Source: JAHEGP01 sp963751595
GTDB taxonomy: Bacteria; Pseudomonadota; Gammaproteobacteria; Pseudomonadales; JAHEGP01
Length of the DNA: 64,000 nt
Direction of reading: 5' to 3'
Assembly (NCBI GenBank): GCA_963751595.1
Contig: CAVVVC010000001.1
Location: forward strand, 1,534,855 to 1,598,854
Shown here: piece after piece, positions 44,936 to 53,434 of the stretch
Numbering within the stretch: the stretch's first letter is position 1
Layout of the letters: each line of letters opens with the position of its first letter
Program-made: the position numbers and the translations under genes
Notes under the pieces: generated by a model
Database searches by the model: none
Seen by the model: the letters and a program-made list of their open reading frames with translations, nothing else
What the model was told of the DNA's origin: nothing

Positions 44936-45976
44936 ATGCAGCAGAACTGGTTAAACTCGGTAATAACCCAGGTCCATCACCTGACTCCCGAAGGGATAAG
45001 TTTTAGCGGCGGCGCAGGAACACTGCAACAGCAGCTCGAAGCGGATTTCGTTACCCTGCTGCCCGGGATGGGGCAGCTGAGCGTCGAAGGTAGTGATGCT
45101 GCCAGGTTTTTACAGGGACAATTGAGCTGTGATCTGGACGAGGTCAATCCGGCTGCCGGCCGTCGCGGCGTGCATTGCACGCCCAAGGGCCGGGCGATCG
45201 CGAGTTTTATCCTTGTCCAACAGGCAGTGCACCGCTTCACCTGTTTGCTGCCATGCTCGGCACTGCCGGCGCTGCAACGAGCGCTGGCGAAATACATTGT
45301 CTTTTCCAAAGCCCAACTGGAGGACGTGACCGATAGCTGGGCCGTATTCGGCCTCGCAGGCAACAGCGCCCGGGGCCTAATCCAGCGATACGGCGATGGA
45401 GCATTGCCCAACGGCCCATTTTCCCGGGCCGGCCTTGGCGCCGGCTATTGCTTCCAATTGGAGGGCGAGACCCCGCGCTACCTGGTGGTATTGCCCCGCA
45501 GCGAGGCAGAAGCGTTCTGGCGGGCAGCCAGCCAGGAACTTACGATTGCGGATTCGGCAGCCTGGGAGTTACTGGATATTCATCAAGGTATCGGCAATAT
45601 CGTCGGCGACAGCAGTGAGCTGTTCATCCCCCAGATGCTCAACTTCGACAAGCTCGGTGCCATCAGTTTCCGCAAGGGCTGTTACACGGGCCAGGAGGTG
45701 GTAGCACGGGCACACTACCGTGGGGCAGTCAAGCGACGTATGCGGCGATTCAGTGCCGAGGCAGACGCTCCGCCAGGCGCCGGCGATGCGCTGGTGGCCG
45801 AGGGGCTGAGCGGTACTTTCGTTAGTGCGCTGGCGACCGGCGGCGGGCGCATCGAAGGCCTGGTAGTGCTCGGCGAAGATCAGCCTGCGCAGGCCCGAAT
45901 GGCGCTCAACGGCCAGGATACGACGATCATAACCACAGCGCTCGACTACCCCCGGGCGCAGGCTCCTGCAGAGTAG
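44936..45976 (+). CDS. ygfZ: Folate-binding protein YgfZ (Fe-S cluster repair/assembly)
   Basis: This 346-residue tetrahydrofolate-dependent GcvT-like protein supports certain iron-sulfur enzymes such as MiaB. The signature KGCYTGQEVVAR with its essential Cys is about two-thirds along; QLSVEGSDAARFLQGQLSCDL is the family N-terminal block. I start at the ATG at 44936 because GGGGA is seven bases upstream; the ATG at 44930 is too close. An uninterrupted frame back to 44786 overlaps sdhE and is not conserved. Confidence 0.93.
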   Translation: MQQNWLNSVITQVHHLTPEGISFSGGAGTLQQQLEADFVTLLPGMGQLSVEGSDAARFLQGQLSCDLDEVNPAAGRRGVHCTPKGRAIASFILVQQAVHRFTCLLPCSALPALQRALAKYIVFSKAQLEDVTDSWAVFGLAGNSARGLIQRYGDGALPNGPFSRAGLGAGYCFQLEGETPRYLVVLPRSEAEAFWRAASQELTIADSAAWELLDIHQGIGNIVGDSSELFIPQMLNFDKLGAISFRKGCYTGQEVVARAHYRGAVKRRMRRFSAEADAPPGAGDALVAEGLSGTFVSALATGGGRIEGLVVLGEDQPAQARMALNGQDTTIITTALDYPRAQAPAE

Positions 45977-46032
45977 ATCGGCCTCGCTGCCAGAACGTGC
46001 GCCAGCGCTTGCAGTACCACCCTGACCGAGTC

Positions 46033-46728
46033 TCAGGTCGCAGCGGGCAGCGACCAGTCGATGGCGGGCTTGCCACGCTCCAGCAACCACGCATTCGCAC
46101 GGGAAAAGTGCCGGCAACCCAGGAAACCCCGATGCGCAGACAGCGGCGATGGATGGGGTGCCTCCAGCACGAGGTGACGCTGGCGGTCGATAAACGCGCC
46201 TTTGCGCTGGGCATAGGCTCCCCAGAGCATGAAAACACAGCTTTCACAGTTGTCATTGACAACGTGGATAACCCGGTCCGTGAACTGCTCCCACCCCTTG
46301 CCCTGATGGGACGCGGCATCGCCCTGTTCAACCGTCAGTACACTGTTCAGTAACAGCACACCCTGGTCGGCCCAGTGGTGCAGGCAACCGTGTCGCGGCA
46401 TGGTAATGCCCATGTCCGCCTCGATCTCACGAAAAATATTGATCAGCGAAGGTGGCGGCTTTACCCCCGGGGGAACCGAAAAGCAAAGGCCATGGGCCTG
46501 GCCGGGGCCGTGATACGGGTCTTGCCCCAGGATCACCACGTTCACGCGATCGATCGGGGTATGGTCGAGGGCACTGAAAAACTGGTTTCCCGCCGGGTAG
46601 ATGGTTTTTCCCAGTTGCCGACGTTCCAGCAGGAATTGCTTCAAGTCCTGCATATAGAGTTTTTGAAACTCGGGCTCCAGTTTCGCCAGCCAGCCCGGCT
46701 CAAGTTTGATTTTTGCTGTCTGATTCAT
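46033..46728 (-). CDS. ung: Uracil-DNA glycosylase (family 1)
   Basis: This 231-residue base-excision repair enzyme removes uracil from DNA. The water-activating loop GQDPYHGPGQAHG contains the catalytic D70, and the HPSPLSAHRGF leucine loop supplies the catalytic His and intercalating residue. Length is normal. It is convergent with ygfZ and divergent from the alpha/beta hydrolase gene. Confidence 0.96.
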   Translation of the reverse strand: MNQTAKIKLEPGWLAKLEPEFQKLYMQDLKQFLLERRQLGKTIYPAGNQFFSALDHTPIDRVNVVILGQDPYHGPGQAHGLCFSVPPGVKPPPSLINIFREIEADMGITMPRHGCLHHWADQGVLLLNSVLTVEQGDAASHQGKGWEQFTDRVIHVVNDNCESCVFMLWGAYAQRKGAFIDRQRHLVLEAPHPSPLSAHRGFLGCRHFSRANAWLLERGKPAIDWSLPAAT

Positions 46729-46954
46729 CTATGGCGCTTTCCGCGGTCAGGGTTACAGATGGAAAGATACGACGCAGGGTGTTGCGATCCTGTGCCAGTG
46801 TATCCCGGCCTGGAAGACGCCAAGGCCCGGAATATGAGCGGCGCCCGGCAGCGTAAACAAGCCGCGCTTAGTTCGCAACCGGGCCAGACCCCGGCCAATG
46901 GTCTGGCACGTGATAAACTCCAGAATCAGGCAATCGATTCCGGAACCCCCCTCG

Positions 46955-47881
46955 ATGACAAGCCCCGACTCCATTCGCTTCCACAACGCACAGGGCCTCG
47001 AGTTGCACGCCAACATCTGGCCCAACGACGGCGCGCCCTCATGCCTGCTGCTGCACGGCTTCGGTCATCACAGCCGGATCTGGGACCCCCTTGCCCGCCA
47101 CCTCCAGACTGACTATCAGGTGCTTGCCCTCGACCTTCGTGGCCACGGTGATTCGGACTGGGACGCTGACCGGGACTACAGCCATGCCGCCCTGTTGCAA
47201 GACCTTGTAGCGCTCACAGCGCGACTCGAGCTGGACAACTTTCACCTGGTGGGACATTCACTGGGTGCAAGGGTGGCGATGCTCTTCGCAGCCGACTATC
47301 CCCAGCAGGTCGCCAGCCTGACCATTATCGATACCGGACCCGAGGCCGATCCGAGGGGAATCCGGCGAATTCGCATGGATGCCGTCCGCCAGCCCTCTAC
47401 CTTCGCCAACCTGCACAGCTATCGCGAATGGCTGGGCGCCCGTCATCCACTGGCCTGCCCCCGGGGACTGCAATACCTGGCCGACCATGGCGTAAGGCAG
47501 ACGGGGAGTCATTGGCTTGTGAAAACGGACCCCGCCTTCGTGGCCGCACTTTGGCAACAGGACTTTGCCAGTACCACCGATGACCCGGGGTGCACCCCCT
47601 TGAGCCAAACCCTCTGGCAATGCCTGGCAAGAACACACTGTCCGACCCTGGTGCTCAAGGGGCAAATATCCTCGATTCTCAGACGCGATACCGCAATCAG
47701 GATGGTGGAGCGCTGCCTGGCCCGGAGCGAGCTTGACGTCGTTCCCATGGCCGGGCACGCGGTGTTGCTCGACAACCCCGAGTATTGCATCGCAGCGATC
47801 AGCAGCTTTCTTGGCCAGGATGGCCAGCCCCGTCCACTGACGACTGCTGGCGCAGGCATCGAACACAGCCGCCTCGACTGA
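46955..47881 (+). CDS. Alpha/beta hydrolase
   Basis: The product has 308 residues from the ATG at 46955. The alpha/beta-hydrolase fold is clear: oxyanion-loop LLHGFGHHSRIWD (about 32-44), LDLRGHGDSDW, the nucleophile elbow GHSLGA with S102, and the C-terminal catalytic His in MAGHAVLLDNPE. The substrate cannot be told from sequence; esterases, haloalkane dehalogenases and C-C hydrolases all share this pattern. It is followed by a MITE and the convergent fbiC gene. Confidence 0.82.
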   Translation: MTSPDSIRFHNAQGLELHANIWPNDGAPSCLLLHGFGHHSRIWDPLARHLQTDYQVLALDLRGHGDSDWDADRDYSHAALLQDLVALTARLELDNFHLVGHSLGARVAMLFAADYPQQVASLTIIDTGPEADPRGIRRIRMDAVRQPSTFANLHSYREWLGARHPLACPRGLQYLADHGVRQTGSHWLVKTDPAFVAALWQQDFASTTDDPGCTPLSQTLWQCLARTHCPTLVLKGQISSILRRDTAIRMVERCLARSELDVVPMAGHAVLLDNPEYCIAAISSFLGQDGQPRPLTTAGAGIEHSRLD

Positions 47882-47905
47882 GGCACCGCCAGGGGTCAAG
47901 GCTCG

Positions 47906-47915
47906 GTACTAGCGG
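47906..47915. repeat. Left 10-bp target-site duplication of the MITE
   Basis: GTACTAGCGG here is repeated exactly at 48086-48095 in the same orientation, directly abutting the terminal inverted repeats. Confidence 0.8.
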
Positions 47916-48085
47916 GAATGGCACTTAGTTAAGCCGATTCGGGGGTCTACCTCGGCAGGACCTTCGCCGACAGGGATGTCGGCGCAGAGCCCCCAGGGAC
48001 GGGTTTACGGCGTGTCCTGACGGGGTAGATGCCCGGAGCGGCGCTTTGAAAATCCTATGTATTTCTCCTTAACTAAGTGCCATTC
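47916..48085. mobile_element. 170-bp MITE with 18-bp perfect terminal inverted repeats (IS4-like ends)
   Basis: GAATGGCACTTAGTTAAG at 47916-47933 is the exact reverse complement of 48068-48085, and a 10-bp direct repeat flanks the element. It is too short to encode a transposase, so it is a non-autonomous MITE. The end sequence AATGnCnnTnAGTTAAG resembles the ends of IS4 as I recall them, and IS4 relatives make long (about 10-13 bp) target duplications, so mobilisation by an IS4-family transposase is inferred. The interior is structured: CGCCGAC/GTCGGCG (47965-47971 and 47978-47984) forms a perfect 7-bp hairpin enclosed by GGGGGTCT/AGAGCCCCC, and a second imperfect hairpin follows (CAGGGAC...GTGTCCTG). 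It lies between the 3' ends of the hydrolase gene and fbiC. Confidence 0.85.
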
Positions 48086-48095
48086 GTACTAGCGG
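48086..48095. repeat. Right 10-bp target-site duplication, containing the fbiC stop codon
   Basis: This exact copy of 47906-47915 includes 48089-48091, the TAG stop of fbiC read on the - strand. Because the duplication carries the stop codon, the insertion left the fbiC product unchanged. Confidence 0.8.
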
Positions 48096-50581
48096 CGGTC
48101 ATCTGCCCCCGCCGTAACAAGCGCAGTGCCAGCCGAACCTGGGTGCAGTGGCGCTTCAACCAGCTTCGCCAGGGGCTGCGCGTCATAGGATTTGGTCTGC
48201 TGCCCGGCGTCGGCAACGCCATACAGCGTGGTACGCTGATAGGCACCACGGCCGATACCCGCCAGCAAGGCCTCGATCCGCGCCGGAGGCAGCTCCTGGC
48301 CATGATCTGCGCCAGCCGCCCGGGTAATCGACTCGTTCATCAGAGTCCCGCCCAGATCATTGGCCCCGGCCCGCAAACAGGCCAGGGCGCCAGCCTCACC
48401 CATTTTTATCCATGAGGTCTGGATATTGGTTATGTGGGGATAGAGCACCAGGCGCGCCACCGCATGAACCAATATCGACTCCCGCAGGGTCGGCCCGTTG
48501 CGCGCCCCGCCCCGCAGATAAATTGGCGCTTCGGCACCGACAAAGGGTAGCGGCACGAATTCGGTAAAGCCACCGCTAACAGCTTGCAAATCTCGCAGCC
48601 GCAGCAGGTGTCGAGCCCAATGACGGTAAGTGTCGACGTGGCCGAACATCATCGTAGCGGTGGTGGCAATACCCAGGCCGTGTGCGGTTTCCATGACCTC
48701 CAACCATTGCCCGGTATTGATCTTGTCCGGGCACAGCACCGCCCTCACCTCGTCGTCGAGAATCTCGGCTGCGGTACCCGGCAGACTCGCCAAACCAGAG
48801 GCCTGCAGTTGGCCCAGGTAAGTCTCCAGCTCCAGGCCCAGGGTTGCCGCGCCCTGCCAGATCTCCAGGGGCGAAAACGCATGAATATGCAGCCCAGGCA
48901 GTTGCCGGCGGATGGCCTCGCAGAGCTTGAGGTAGGTCAGGCCGGTATACTGCGGGTGAATGCCGCCCTGGAGGCAAACCTCGGTCGCGCCCCGGTCCCA
49001 GGCCTCCTGACAGCGTCGCAGGATTTCATCGAGTGACAGATCGTAGGGTCGCCCCCGCCGATGATCGCTGGTTTTGCCCTTGGAAAACGCACAAAAACGG
49101 CACTTGAAATAGCAGATGTTGGTGTAATTGATATTTCGGTTGACCACATAGCTGACGTTTTCACCGTTGCACTGCGACCGCAATTGGTCAGCCCGCTGGC
49201 AGATCGCGGCAAAATCCTCACCCCGGGCCGCGAACAGCCCCGCAATCGTCCCCTCGTCGAGTCGCTGGCCGGCGCAAGCGGCGTCCAGCGTGGATCGCAG
49301 CGGCGGATGGGCGCTCACGCCGGGGGCGGTTAGCAGCCGGGGCTCCAGCACCGGCAGCGCCGGCGACTTGCCCGCGCGCCAACTGTCGATGCGGGCAAAC
49401 CCGGCCCCATCGATCTGCTGTAATACCTGCCGGTGCATTCCGGGGTCCAGCCAGCGGGAGTGATCGAGGGCATAGGCGGGGTAAACGGTCAGGCGCTGCT
49501 CAAGGTGTTTTCCCGCGGCCAGGCTTTCGGCGCAAAGCCGGTCGAGGTGGGGCCAGGGCGCCTCGGGGTTGACATAGTCCGGCGTCAGGGGCGAAATCCC
49601 ACCCCAGTCGTTTATGCCAGCTGCCACCAATTGGACCAGTACTCCGGGACTGAGGTTGGGAGGCGATTGAATACTCATCGTCGACCCGAATAGCAGGCGG
49701 GCGACCGCGATGGTCCAGAGCAGCTCGTCAAGATCCGGCTCCTCAGCTTCGGCCATCCGGGTGCCCGGCTTGGCCCTGAAGTTCTGGATGATGATTTCCT
49801 GAATGTGTTGATAGCGCCGGTGCAGTGCCCTCAAGGCCAACAGGGCTTCGATGCGCTCAAGGCGGGTTTCGCCGATGCCAATGAGGATGCCGGATGTAAA
49901 TGGCACCTGCTTGACCCCTGCTCGCTCGATGGTTTCGAGTCGCAGCCGAGGATTTTTGTCAGGAGAACCGAAATGGGGCATACCCCGGCCACAAAGGCGC
50001 TCACTGGCAGATTCGAGCATCATGCCCATCGAGGCCGACACCGGCCGCAGCATGTCAATCTGGGCGTCGCTCATGCACCCGGCATTGATATGGGTTAACA
50101 ACCCGGTCTCGCGGCTAATCGTTTCGGCAACCCGGGCCACATACTCCAGCGTGGTACGGCAGCCGAACTCCGCCAGAGCGCGGCGAGCCACCGAATAGCG
50201 TCGCTCGGGCTTTTCTCCAAGCGTGAGCAGAGCCTCACGACAGCCCGCCCGTTCACCGCGGCGCACTACCTCCAACACCTGCTCGATCGTCAGGTAGGGG
50301 GCGGCAAGCTTGCGCGGCGTTTTGGCAAACGTACAGTAGTGGCAGACATCCCTGCAGAGCCGGGTCAGGGGGATGAACACCTTGCGCGAATAGGAGATCA
50401 CGTTGCCGTGGCCCACGTCCCGCAGTCCGGCTGCAAGGCCCATCAAAACTGGCGTATCCGTTCGTGCCGCAAGGGCTCTCGCTTCGCCGTCGCTGGGAAG
50501 CCGACCGGCGAACAGCCAATCCGCTGTCTCCCTAACCAACACCGTCCGCTCCCTGGGCCATGCCCCGGGTGGTGGCGACAT
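48089..50581 (-). CDS. fbiC: FO synthase (fused CofG-CofH, FbiC)
   Basis: FO synthase makes the deazaflavin FO from tyrosine and 5-amino-6-ribitylaminouracil by two radical-SAM half reactions. The 830-residue chain holds both halves, as in actinobacteria. The N-terminal CofG-like part has the cluster motif CRDVCHYC (C76, C80, C83); the C-terminal CofH-like part has CYFKCRFC (C490, C494, C497). The start at 50581 has GGGGAG nine bases upstream and lies 50 bases inside cofC, so the pair is coupled. The stop codon falls in the MITE target duplication. A split cofG/cofH pair is not present. It is the last gene of the F420 set. Confidence 0.95.
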   Translation of the reverse strand: MSPPPGAWPRERTVLVRETADWLFAGRLPSDGEARALAARTDTPVLMGLAAGLRDVGHGNVISYSRKVFIPLTRLCRDVCHYCTFAKTPRKLAAPYLTIEQVLEVVRRGERAGCREALLTLGEKPERRYSVARRALAEFGCRTTLEYVARVAETISRETGLLTHINAGCMSDAQIDMLRPVSASMGMMLESASERLCGRGMPHFGSPDKNPRLRLETIERAGVKQVPFTSGILIGIGETRLERIEALLALRALHRRYQHIQEIIIQNFRAKPGTRMAEAEEPDLDELLWTIAVARLLFGSTMSIQSPPNLSPGVLVQLVAAGINDWGGISPLTPDYVNPEAPWPHLDRLCAESLAAGKHLEQRLTVYPAYALDHSRWLDPGMHRQVLQQIDGAGFARIDSWRAGKSPALPVLEPRLLTAPGVSAHPPLRSTLDAACAGQRLDEGTIAGLFAARGEDFAAICQRADQLRSQCNGENVSYVVNRNINYTNICYFKCRFCAFSKGKTSDHRRGRPYDLSLDEILRRCQEAWDRGATEVCLQGGIHPQYTGLTYLKLCEAIRRQLPGLHIHAFSPLEIWQGAATLGLELETYLGQLQASGLASLPGTAAEILDDEVRAVLCPDKINTGQWLEVMETAHGLGIATTATMMFGHVDTYRHWARHLLRLRDLQAVSGGFTEFVPLPFVGAEAPIYLRGGARNGPTLRESILVHAVARLVLYPHITNIQTSWIKMGEAGALACLRAGANDLGGTLMNESITRAAGADHGQELPPARIEALLAGIGRGAYQRTTLYGVADAGQQTKSYDAQPLAKLVEAPLHPGSAGTALVTAGADDRR

Positions 50582-51329
50582 CGCTGCTGCTCCCCAGCTT
50601 CATTTGTTGCAGGCGCTCGTCGACGGCGTATTTTTCCAGCATCGCCGCGGTCTTGCTCCCGGCGCCGGCAGTCCCCGGGTCGAAGAGACCCCGGATCAGG
50701 GCCTGCAAATCCCGGGGGCGGTCGATATCCAGAGCCATACTCGCCAGCGAATACTGCTGCCAGGCCACTCGCCGCCGGGCACAGGCCAAACGGTGGCGCT
50801 CAAAGCTGTGGGGACCGTAGCAAAAATCAATGGGCGCCGGCAGGGAGCACAGCAAGGCGTTGCTGCCCTCGTTGGAGGCATCGGCCACCAGTCGCACCAG
50901 CGGGCTGTCAGGCGGGGGCAGATCGGCGATGAGCCTGCCAATATCTTCGGCACGGATGAGCGGCAGGTCACCGTGCAACACCAGCATGTGACTCGCGTTC
51001 AGGCCCCACAAATGCGCCGCACCCTGGGTTACTGCGGCATTGAGCCCACGACTGGGGCTGTCCTCAACGAGCAGCCTGACGTTATAGCGATAGGCCAGCA
51101 AATCTGCGGTGGAGTCATCCGATACCAGCAGTACACCGTCAATGCCCGGCACCGATGCGAGCACCTGGAGCATGTCTTCGACCATTGCCTGGGACAAAGC
51201 CCGGCGCTCCCCGGGGCTGAGGATCCCCGATAGCCGTTGTTTGGCGTTGACAAGTTCCTTTACCGGGATCAACACCCATAAACGGGCCGCTGTGACCGGC
51301 GTGGAAGCTGTCCTTACGGAGCCTGACAT
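50532..51329 (-). CDS. cofC: 2-phospho-L-lactate-type guanylyltransferase CofC/FbiD
   Basis: CofC activates a phosphorylated three-carbon acid (2-phospho-L-lactate, phosphoenolpyruvate or 3-phosphoglycerate, depending on the organism) with GTP for F420 synthesis. The 265-residue product has the nucleotidyltransferase start WVLIPVKELVNAKQRLSG, the metal-binding aspartate in MLVLHGDLPLI, and LALDIDRPRDLQALI near the end (the family pattern is D-x-D-x-P-x-D-L). Its Lys/Arg-rich C-terminal 35 residues overlap fbiC. The acid substrate cannot be read from sequence. Confidence 0.9.
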   Translation of the reverse strand: MSGSVRTASTPVTAARLWVLIPVKELVNAKQRLSGILSPGERRALSQAMVEDMLQVLASVPGIDGVLLVSDDSTADLLAYRYNVRLLVEDSPSRGLNAAVTQGAAHLWGLNASHMLVLHGDLPLIRAEDIGRLIADLPPPDSPLVRLVADASNEGSNALLCSLPAPIDFCYGPHSFERHRLACARRRVAWQQYSLASMALDIDRPRDLQALIRGLFDPGTAGAGSKTAAMLEKYAVDERLQQMKLGSSSDVATTRGMAQGADGVG

Positions 51330-51674
51330 CAGAACTCTCTACCTCACCAATTTTTTGCAAAGGCCTGGGCATTATGGGCTGACCGATGCAACCCGAAGTC
51401 CGCGACGGTAGCATGGCGCGGACGCCGTTGGCACGAAACGGGAATTGAACGCCAGGTGCACAAGGAGTTTACCAAGTAAGTCGGACTGGATACATACAAG
51501 GATGCGCAGGCCACCGCTATTCGAGATCGGCGTCGGCGGTCTCGTCCCGCTGGCAAGCCAGGAAATCTGTCTGCAGGGCGCTGCCACTGACTGAACGGTC
51601 AGCCTGCGGACGGACCTGTCAGTCCCCGAACTCAAGAGCCCGGGATATCGATTTCCAGAATCCTCAACACCCCG
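51330..51674. other. 345-base gap inside the F420 gene set
   Basis: No gene with a recognisable motif occupies the space between cofD and cofC. On the + strand a frame ends ...WHETGIERQVHKEFTK at a TAA near 51470, which looks like the C-terminus of a protein but has no intact upstream part. On the - strand an open frame (51372-51635) matches nothing I know. A degraded gene or a second promoter for cofC-fbiC would both explain the gap; no strong promoter hexamers are obvious. Confidence 0.4.
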
Positions 51675-52631
51675 TCAAGTCCCTGACAGATCGCCCTGCA
51701 GCCAGCTCAACAGCCGCTGCGCTAGCCGGCTCTTGTCCTGCAGGGTTTTCATCACCGTCGGTGTAACCAGGCAATGCATTCCAAGAGACTCTATCGCCGC
51801 CGCCTCACAGGCGTCAGTGGAATCGACCACCATGCCATCCACCAGCCCGCGATAAACGCGCGCTACCTGCAATGCCGAGGCCGGTTGCTGCAGTTCCCGC
51901 ATCATTTTGGCAGCGGGCCCCTTGAGGGCATTTCCACCCACGATCGGCGAAACCGCAATGACGGGGGCTTTGCATCGTTGCAAGGCTACGCGCATGCCAG
52001 GCAGGGCCAGAATGGGCTCGACACTGAGAAACGGATTGGAGGGGCAAATCACCACCCCGGCCAGGTCTGGCGCGTCCAGCAAGTCCAGCAATTCAGGCTG
52101 GGGCCGGGCAGACTCGGCCCCGGCGAAGCGGTAGGCACTAACCACGGGCTGGCAGCGGCACCTAACGAAGTAATCCTGAAACGCCAGGGTGCCCTCGTCG
52201 GTGTCCAGCAGCGTGGCGACCGGGTCGTCAGACATCGGCAGCAATCGTTGGCCGATGTCCAGGCGGCGACAGAAGTTGTCCGTTACCTGAGACAAACTGA
52301 GCCCACGGGCCAGGCTGTCCGTGCGCAGCACGTGGGTTGCCAGGTCCCGATCACCGAGGTTGAACCAGTCGGCGCCACCCAGGCGCTTAAGGCTCTGCAT
52401 AAATTGCCAGCTTTCTCCGGCGAGGCCCCAACCCCGTTGTCGATCATTGATGCCGGCCAGGGTGTACATGACGGTATCCAGGTCGGGACAGACCCGCAGT
52501 CCGAAATGGCTGAAGTCGTCCGCGGTATTGGCGCCAATGACCAGGTGCCGGGGTTCGAGCACCCGTGACAGGCCAAGCACCAGCTTGGCTCCACCGACAC
52601 CCCCCGAGAGCGCAAGCACCCTGCTACCCAC
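51675..52631 (-). CDS. cofD: LPPG:FO 2-phospho-L-lactate transferase CofD
   Basis: CofD transfers the phospho-acid moiety from the CofC product (LPPG or its analogue) to FO, giving F420-0. The 318-residue protein begins LALSGGVGGAKLVLGL, the FO/GDP-binding signature, and continues with GANTADDFSHFGLRVCPDLDTVMYTL and CPSNPFLSVEPILA, both diagnostic. Length is normal. It is 26 bases downstream of cofE on the same strand. Confidence 0.95.
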   Translation of the reverse strand: MGSRVLALSGGVGGAKLVLGLSRVLEPRHLVIGANTADDFSHFGLRVCPDLDTVMYTLAGINDRQRGWGLAGESWQFMQSLKRLGGADWFNLGDRDLATHVLRTDSLARGLSLSQVTDNFCRRLDIGQRLLPMSDDPVATLLDTDEGTLAFQDYFVRCRCQPVVSAYRFAGAESARPQPELLDLLDAPDLAGVVICPSNPFLSVEPILALPGMRVALQRCKAPVIAVSPIVGGNALKGPAAKMMRELQQPASALQVARVYRGLVDGMVVDSTDACEAAAIESLGMHCLVTPTVMKTLQDKSRLAQRLLSWLQGDLSGT

Positions 52632-52657
52632 TGTAACCCCCCTGCCCTAACAGGCTG

Positions 52658-53434
52658 CTAACGAAAGAGGTCGGTCCGACGCGACCTGATGAGGCCGGCA
52701 GAACCGGCACTGCGGGCTGGCAGCCTGGCTCCACAGACCTGTATCACTGGCAAACCCTCATCCGACTGGCCCATCAGAAAAGACGCCGCCGCGGCCAGCT
52801 CGTCCGCAACCGCAACCCTGGTTACCTGCATGGGTCGACCGGAGAGGTCCCTTCGTCCCACCAGGTCCACCACGGGATCGAAGCCGGCACAGCCCAGGGC
52901 AAAACCGATGGCCCCCTCGCGCCAGGCACGACCCGCCGAGTCGTTGATGATGATCGCTACGTCAACGCCCCACTCTTCCCCAATGCGACGACGCAACTGT
53001 GCAGCCGAATCATCGGGATTTTCGGGAAGCAAAAGTACCATGCTGTCGCTTCCGTCTATGTTGGATCGGTCGATACCAGCGTTGGCATGAACGTATCCCA
53101 GCACGTGCTCCACGATCAGCACGCCGGGCTTGTAACGAATAACCTCCCGACTCTCCCGCAGTATCAACTCCACCAGGCGAGGGTCCTTGGCAACCTTCGT
53201 TGCCAATTGCACGGCGGCCGCTGAGGGCGTTACCGAGCCCAGGTCGACATAGCGATTTTCGGCTTTCGATACAATTTTTTGCGCAATGACCAGCACGTCG
53301 CCGTCGACCAACGGGCGCTTGTTATCCCGGAGGGCGGTGGTTATGAGTGCCGGTAAGTCATCGCCGGGCTGCACCAGGGGCATGTTCGCCAGCGCGAATA
53401 ACTGCAACTGTCGCCCTGTCCATTGAGGACTCAA
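52658..53434 (-). CDS. cofE: Coenzyme F420-0:L-glutamate ligase CofE (stand-alone)
   Basis: CofE adds glutamates to F420-0 with GTP, first through an alpha-amine and then gamma linkages. The 258-residue product contains DVLVIAQKIVSKAENR, VIRYKPGVLIVEHVLGYVHANAGID and IINDSAGRAWREGAIGFALGCAG, all core CofE blocks. It corresponds to archaeal CofE and to the N-terminal half of actinobacterial FbiB; the FMN-binding nitroreductase domain of FbiB is absent. Its start overlaps the npdG stop by 4 bases. Confidence 0.95.
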   Translation of the reverse strand: MSPQWTGRQLQLFALANMPLVQPGDDLPALITTALRDNKRPLVDGDVLVIAQKIVSKAENRYVDLGSVTPSAAAVQLATKVAKDPRLVELILRESREVIRYKPGVLIVEHVLGYVHANAGIDRSNIDGSDSMVLLLPENPDDSAAQLRRRIGEEWGVDVAIIINDSAGRAWREGAIGFALGCAGFDPVVDLVGRRDLSGRPMQVTRVAVADELAAAASFLMGQSDEGLPVIQVCGARLPARSAGSAGLIRSRRTDLFR

